NCBI RefSeq assembly: GCF_964340395.1
Contig: NC_135558.1
Span: 18,021,771 to 18,085,770 of the forward strand
Reading direction: 5' to 3'
Source: Glandiceps talaboti
Lineage: Eukaryota > Hemichordata > Enteropneusta > Spengelidae
DNA length: 64,000 nt
Made by a program: the position numbers and the translations under genes. Positions 59,080 through 64,000 of the stretch are shown here, in pieces. The notes under the pieces are model-generated. The model saw only the letters and a list, made by a program, of their open reading frames with translations, was not told where the DNA came from and did no database searches. The first letter of the stretch is position 1, and the number at the start of each line of letters is the position of its first letter.

Positions 59080-59140
59080 CTGGGGAAAAAAAGAAATGAA
59101 GTTATAATTATGACAATCCTCACTGATGTACTACTAGAGT

Positions 59141-59370
59141 TATGATGGTCAGATGGTTAGCCGGTCGCTTGGAATCTTTAGGTTGCAGGTTCGAGCCTTG
59201 CCACTGTGAAGCTGCTAACCCATCAAGTTGCTAACACATGCTGGTGAGGTGTTTAAAGCAAAAAAACAGGGACAGCACTGAGTTAGTCTGATGTTAACAC
59301 TCAAGGCTATAGTGCAAGCATTAACCCATCAAGTTTCACATTGCCGGTGAAGTGTTACCACCGCCAATGT
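59141..59370 (+). mobile_element. tRNA-like SINE
   Basis: Starts GATGGTCAGATGGTTAGCCG with an A-box-like string. A B box, GGTTCGAGCC, lies at 59188-59197, about 40 bases later. Two related AACCCATCAAGTT blocks form the body. It does not fold as a complete tRNA, so it is a SINE, not a tRNA gene. Confidence 0.65.
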
Positions 59371-59399
59371 ATTATCACCTCATACTGATTTTGTGTTAG

Positions 59400-61190
59400 T
59401 ATTCAGCTAGTTTACGAGTCCAGTCAGATAATGATTATTGAGTCATACTGCATACCATTGTACAGTATAGCAAGTTGGTCTGAATATCCACCTAGCTTAA
59501 TAATGCAAATTGAGGTGGGCATCATCACATTTTATCACACTGTACATTCTAAAATAAATCAATATAACTTACAATTTGTTTTCGTTTGCCTAACAATAAT
59601 AAAATTTACTTTTTAGACTTGTAATCTTGTACATGTGCAATACATTATATATGCAACTGTGGGTAATTTCAGATTTGACAATTAGGATGATTATAACATA
59701 AGAACAGTGAAAATATTTCTTTACATGTATGTGTGTATCACACAGTAAATGATAAGGTTTTGAACAACACATAAGCTGGTATGCCTGTGACAGTAATTAT
59801 CACCTTCTAGCATAGAAGTCTACTGCAGTAATGTGTAAGTACAACATCGTATACACTGATATATGCAAATTCATAATTCTATATGCGTACCAATACAGGA
59901 TATCTGTAACAGTGTAGTACAGTAAAAGAGGCTGTGGTTTACAACGATTCAGAATTCTACACAGTCATACAAGAATATCACATTGCAAATTCTAGCATTA
60001 ACAATACAATGATTTGAAAAATTGCCAAAAAATTTAGTATAAAAGACAACTCAGTGAGTGAACAGCCCATACAGAAAATGACGAGCACTTAACATGGAAA
60101 AAAAAGTGTAAAAGGCAAACAAAAAGGAGAGAAAAACCTACAACAAATATAGGATTAAGACATATTAACATGGAAAAAAAGTGTAAAAGGCAAACAAAAA
60201 GGAACGAAAAACCTACAACAAATACAGAACTTCAGAAGGATTATGACATGTTATTCACTACCTTTATGTTCTGTACATGTAATGTATAGCACTTACATTG
60301 TACGTCACAGATGACATTTTACTGCAACTAAATACAGTTGTATGTATTCACAGCTTACTGTATATATTGTATGCCTCTTATCAAATCATCAGTTTGCAAT
60401 ATTACCAGTGCATACAAGATATTATACAATGTATATCATAATTTCTTGTCAGGAAGGTGAAATAACTATTTTCTGATATAATAACATGGTAAATCATGTA
60501 ATTCTGAACTTGTTCCGTATTCAATTCTTCATTTTGATATTTCATACATTTTCAAATGTATGCTACACTACAGTTACAATGTGTATGTCTGTGACATTAA
60601 TTATACATGTGGTTGTCTCTCATAGCATATTATCCCTAAAAGTTACAGGTTCACAAGTTCAAAGGATGACTAATAAACCTAAGTACTGTTAACCTGGATA
60701 TTTTTGCTACTAGTAAATTTGGTGATTTGACAGTTTTCAGCTCATTCACAAAGACTAATTTTTCACTAATTACCAGACTGGTACATAGTGTTCGTGTAAA
60801 AGAAGGCATTTCAGTCATTACTTATTTCCATGCTTTTATTTTCCTGTGAAACAAGCGAAAATAAGTCTTTAGCAAAAATTCCCAGGTTTACAGTATCATA
60901 AATTTTCCCTGCTTTCCATTGAAATTGGACCCAGTAGACATTGCTGGATTGTAAGCATTGGCACTAACATTTTGTTTTGCTCTATTCGGTGATGTTATCA
61001 TTACTCTACAGATCACAAGGGAACCTTCAATTTCAATTAATGACCTTTTGTCAGAAAGTGGATTACACATGGGAATGTTGACAAAATTAGACATCTGATA
61101 AAAGATTAATACAAGTGGCTGAGTTGTTGTAATTTGGCTTTTAACCTTATAACCAATGTACACTTCTTTTTAGCTATTCAATAGGAATAG
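59400..61190. other. ABCA2 upstream intron, mostly unique sequence
   Basis: No exon-like segment with ABCA2 N-terminal motifs (the Leu/Trp-rich LLLWKN helix) was found. It holds a 76-bp direct repeat at 60089-60230 (AACATGGAAAAAAAAGTGTA…) and otherwise ordinary AT-rich DNA. Confidence 0.5.
60089..60230. repeat. 76-bp direct repeat, two units
   Basis: AACATGGAAAAAAA-GTGTAAAAGG…AAAAACCTACAACAAATA occurs at 60091 and 60167. Confidence 0.93.
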
Positions 61191-61192
61191 TA

Positions 61193-61264
61193 GATTCAGT
61201 TTCAGTTTCAGATTCAGATATGGATTCAGATTCATATTCATATTTGGATTCAGATTCAGATTTT
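61193..61264. repeat. (GATTCA)n hexanucleotide repeat
   Basis: Twelve imperfect GATTCA/GTTTCA/TATTCA units. Ser/Glu-rich minus-strand frame is an artefact. Confidence 0.95.
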
Positions 61265-61734
61265 ATTTGCATTTCAAGGCATCCATCCCATGGGCAAAAA
61301 GGGTTACATTTCGATAATAGGAATAAATAGCGAAATACAATGTACATGTCAAACAATCGGCAATCCAAAAACATAAACAAAAGCTGATGCATACACTAAA
61401 CCACTTGAAGCTCAGGAATAGCATGATCGTACAAAGTTTGGCATCAACTTACAAGTAGAAGACACTGAACAAGGTGAGTGAAAACTTCAACCAATGAGTC
61501 TAAATTCTATACTAACTGTAACTGAAGTATTATTATTTTAATCAGACAACAAACAATCTATTTACTGAATATTATTCAAATACCAATAATTAGACTGTGT
61601 ACATATTAATTAGTAGTCGGTTGTATCCATAAGTAGTAGTCACAGATTGACATTGGGAAGCTGATTTTTGAGTATTGACCACAAACTCAATTTGGTGGGA
61701 TTTACTGCACCATATTATCTTATATGACTGTACA

Positions 61735-61790
<56 letters not shown>

Positions 61791-61990
61791 TGTGTGTGTG
61801 TGTCTGTGTGTGTGTGTCTGTGTGTATATGCATGTGTATGTGTGTCTGTGTCTGTGTAACTCACCTTTTCTCTGTGTCTGTATGTACATGTAAAATTTAC
61901 ATACGTACATGTGTACATATATGCATGTGTACATATGTGTGTGTGTGTGTGCGTATGCATGTATGTAAAATGTACATGTATATGTGTATA

Positions 61991-62025
<35 letters not shown>

Positions 62026-62317
62026 TGTATGTATGTATGTATGTATGTATGTATGTACGGTATGTATGTATGTATGTATGCACGTATGTATGTATGTATG
62101 TATGTATGCACGTGTGTATGAATGTATGTATGAATGTATGTATGTATGTATGTATGTATGTATGTTACTATGTATGTTTGTACATGTATGTATGTATGTA
62201 TGTGTGTGTATGTATGTATGTATGTATGTATGTATGTATGTATGTATGTATGTATGTATGTATGTATGTATGTATGTATGTATGTATGTGTGTGTGTATG
62301 TATGTATGTACATGTAT
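61735..62317. repeat. (TG)n and (TATG)n microsatellite
   Basis: A long TG run with TCTG interruptions, then about 300 bases of TATG units. It produces the longest open frames in the window on both strands, all artefactual. Confidence 0.99.
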
Positions 62318-62751
62318 GTTGTGTTGTTTAAATTCAAACCTTTCATACTTACTTATTAATACACTATTTTGACCTTTTTTTCCAAAAGTAGGTTAGGTGA
62401 CACAGTCAGGGTACAATTTAGTAATGAGTGTACTTTCATACTACAGTAAATAAACAATCCTAAGTAATGATAATTAAAAGCCATAAATGACACATCCTTC
62501 ATCTCCTTAAACTGTACCAATTATTAATCCCATGCCGATAAATACAATACCGTTTTGCAAATTTCTTTGTAAATATGGTGACAGTTACACATGTAGTTTA
62601 TAGTCAACTGTATCCAATCTGAATAATAAATAAATCATTAAATATATTCTAGGGTCTATGAATAATTCATTAATTGCATTTGAACAATCCCTTGTCTGAA
62701 AATGTGAAATGATTATTTTGTATTCCAGAGCATTCTGAATGAGAATATGTG

Positions 62752-63045
62752 TACTCTCATAAAATATTTCTCTACATCCATCCTGTTATCTAAAATATTT
62801 TTATTCTATACAGCTATCCAGCTATCTAATATAAATATTTCATTTCTCTATATCCATCCTGTTATCTGGTATAAAATATTTCATTTCTCTACATCCATCC
62901 TGTTATCTAATATAAAATATTTCATTTCTCTATATCCATCCTGTTACCTAATATAAAATATTTCATTTCTCTACATCTATCCTGTTATCTAATATAAAAT
63001 ATTTCATTTCTCTACATCCATCCTGTTATCTAGTATAAAATATTT
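62752..63045. repeat. about 41-bp minisatellite
   Basis: Seven units of AAATATTTCATTTCTCTACA plus TCCATCCTGTTATCTAATAT. Confidence 0.96.
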
Positions 63046-63089
63046 TAGTGACTTCTACTACACGTGTTACACATGCATTACTATAGGCG

Positions 63090-63680
63090 CACATGACCCT
63101 CTAGCATAAGGTAAAATGTTATTGCAGGTACTGAGAATAAGTCAACCTTCTTGTTCTATTTTGACTCTCTAGTGTGAGGTAAAATGTTATCACAGGTACT
63201 GAGAATAAGTCAACCTTCTTGTTCTATTTTGACTCTCTAGTGTGGGGTAAAATGTTATTGCAGGTACTGAGAATAAGTCAACCTTCTTGTTCTATTTTGA
63301 CTCTCTAGTGTGAGGTAAAATGCTATTACAGGTACTGAGAATAAGTCAACCTTCTTGTTCTATTTTGACTCTCTAGTGTGGGGTAAAATGTTATTACAGG
63401 TACTGAGAATAAGTCAACCTTCTTGTTCTATTTTGACTCTCTAGTGTGAGGTAAAATGCTATTACAGGTACTGAGAATAAGTCAACCTTCTTGTTCTATT
63501 TTGACTCTCTAGTGTGGGGTAAAATGTTAATGTTATTACAGGTACCCACTGAGATTGTGAGAATACATCAACCTTCTTATTCTATTTTGACCCTCTAGTA
63601 TGACGTAAAATGTTATTACAGGTACTGAGAATAAGTCAACCTCATTGTTCTCTTTTGATCCTCTAGCATGAGGTAAAATA
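63090..63680. repeat. 68-bp minisatellite
   Basis: Eight units with GACTCTCTAGTGTGAGGTAA, AATGTTATTACAGGTACTGA and GAATAAGTCAACCTTCTTGT. A single related copy is at 33300-33395 in another ABCA2 intron. Confidence 0.96.
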
Positions 63681-64000
63681 TTCTATCTAATCCTTATAGA
63701 TTTGTTGATATGATAAATCTAAAGCAAGACTGTGGGATTGAATCTAGACTTTACGATAGGTCGTCGTGTTGTTCAGCCTTATCTGGCTTCTTAACCACTG
63801 CATACTGGTTGATAGCTTGGCATGTTCAGTCCTATAGCTTATTGGCATGAATGTTATATCTTACACACTCTTCAGTGAATCAAGTGTCTTTAACTAAACA
63901 AAGATAATGTGTAACCATTTGTACATTATAAATGTCTTAGGAAACTTCAGGGGGGTGTTAGACACAAAAAAAAACCTCCCTACTTCAGTGAAGGCAACTG

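Noticed and set aside
59155-59230. tRNA gene
   Set aside because: Only box-like strings are present; arms do not pair as a cloverleaf and the sequence continues as a SINE body.
61724-62372. Long open frames up to 211 codons on both strands
   Set aside because: They translate TG and TATG microsatellites and give only Cys/Val/Met/Tyr or His/Thr repeats.
1-64000. A multi-gene defence, biosynthetic or viral system
   Set aside because: Both genes are ordinary eukaryotic housekeeping or transporter genes; the remaining frames are repeats, transposon remnants or shadows.

Overview
This window is metazoan nuclear DNA carrying parts of two convergent, intron-rich genes. The evidence is spliced exons with GT-AG boundaries whose phases chain without a break, AT-rich introns full of microsatellites, minisatellites, foldback elements and LINE tails, and no prokaryotic signals. 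Base composition, intron load and repeat types fit a marine invertebrate. The sequence alone does not let me name the phylum.

Plus strand, 158-5097: the last seven coding exons of a cytosolic-type valyl-tRNA synthetase (VARS1-like). They encode 331 residues: the anticodon-binding domain and a C-terminal coiled coil, ending at TAA 5095-5097. The catalytic domain lies upstream of the window. A canonical AATAAA follows at 5428 and a second at 7464.

Minus strand, 59079-14541: forty in-window exons of an ABC subfamily A full transporter, closest in motif content to vertebrate ABCA2. The joined exons give 2430 codons in one uninterrupted frame. In order they encode large extracellular domain 1, membrane helices 2-6, NBD1, a Ser/Pro-rich linker, helix 7 with extracellular domain 2, helices 8-12, NBD2 and an acidic tail. 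About 175 N-terminal residues, including helix 1, should lie beyond 64000. The terminal residues are uncertain: I find no clear final exon, but an in-frame stop follows at 14490-14492 if the last donor is not used. The two genes are tail to tail, about 9.4 kb apart. No shared function is implied.

The space between genes and inside introns is mostly repeats. They include a 44-bp satellite of about 32 units (51145-52557), many 34-174 bp tandem repeats, foldback/MITE-like elements (two with TTA or TTAA flanks), a repeat block ending in a hairpin (56615-57300), LINE remnants on both strands, and one tRNA-like SINE.

The most striking pattern is that tandem duplications repeatedly straddle exon-intron boundaries. 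VARS exon B and ABCA2 exons 2, 6, 8, 9, 11 and 14 each have extra copies of their splice edge next to the real one. Two more intronic minisatellites (beside ABCA2 exons 17 and 39) share short sequence with the neighbouring exon. In VARS exon B (63-bp unit) and ABCA2 exon 2 (84-bp unit) the copies keep the reading frame and the donor, so in-frame length isoforms are possible. I see no prokaryote-type defence or mobile gene system.
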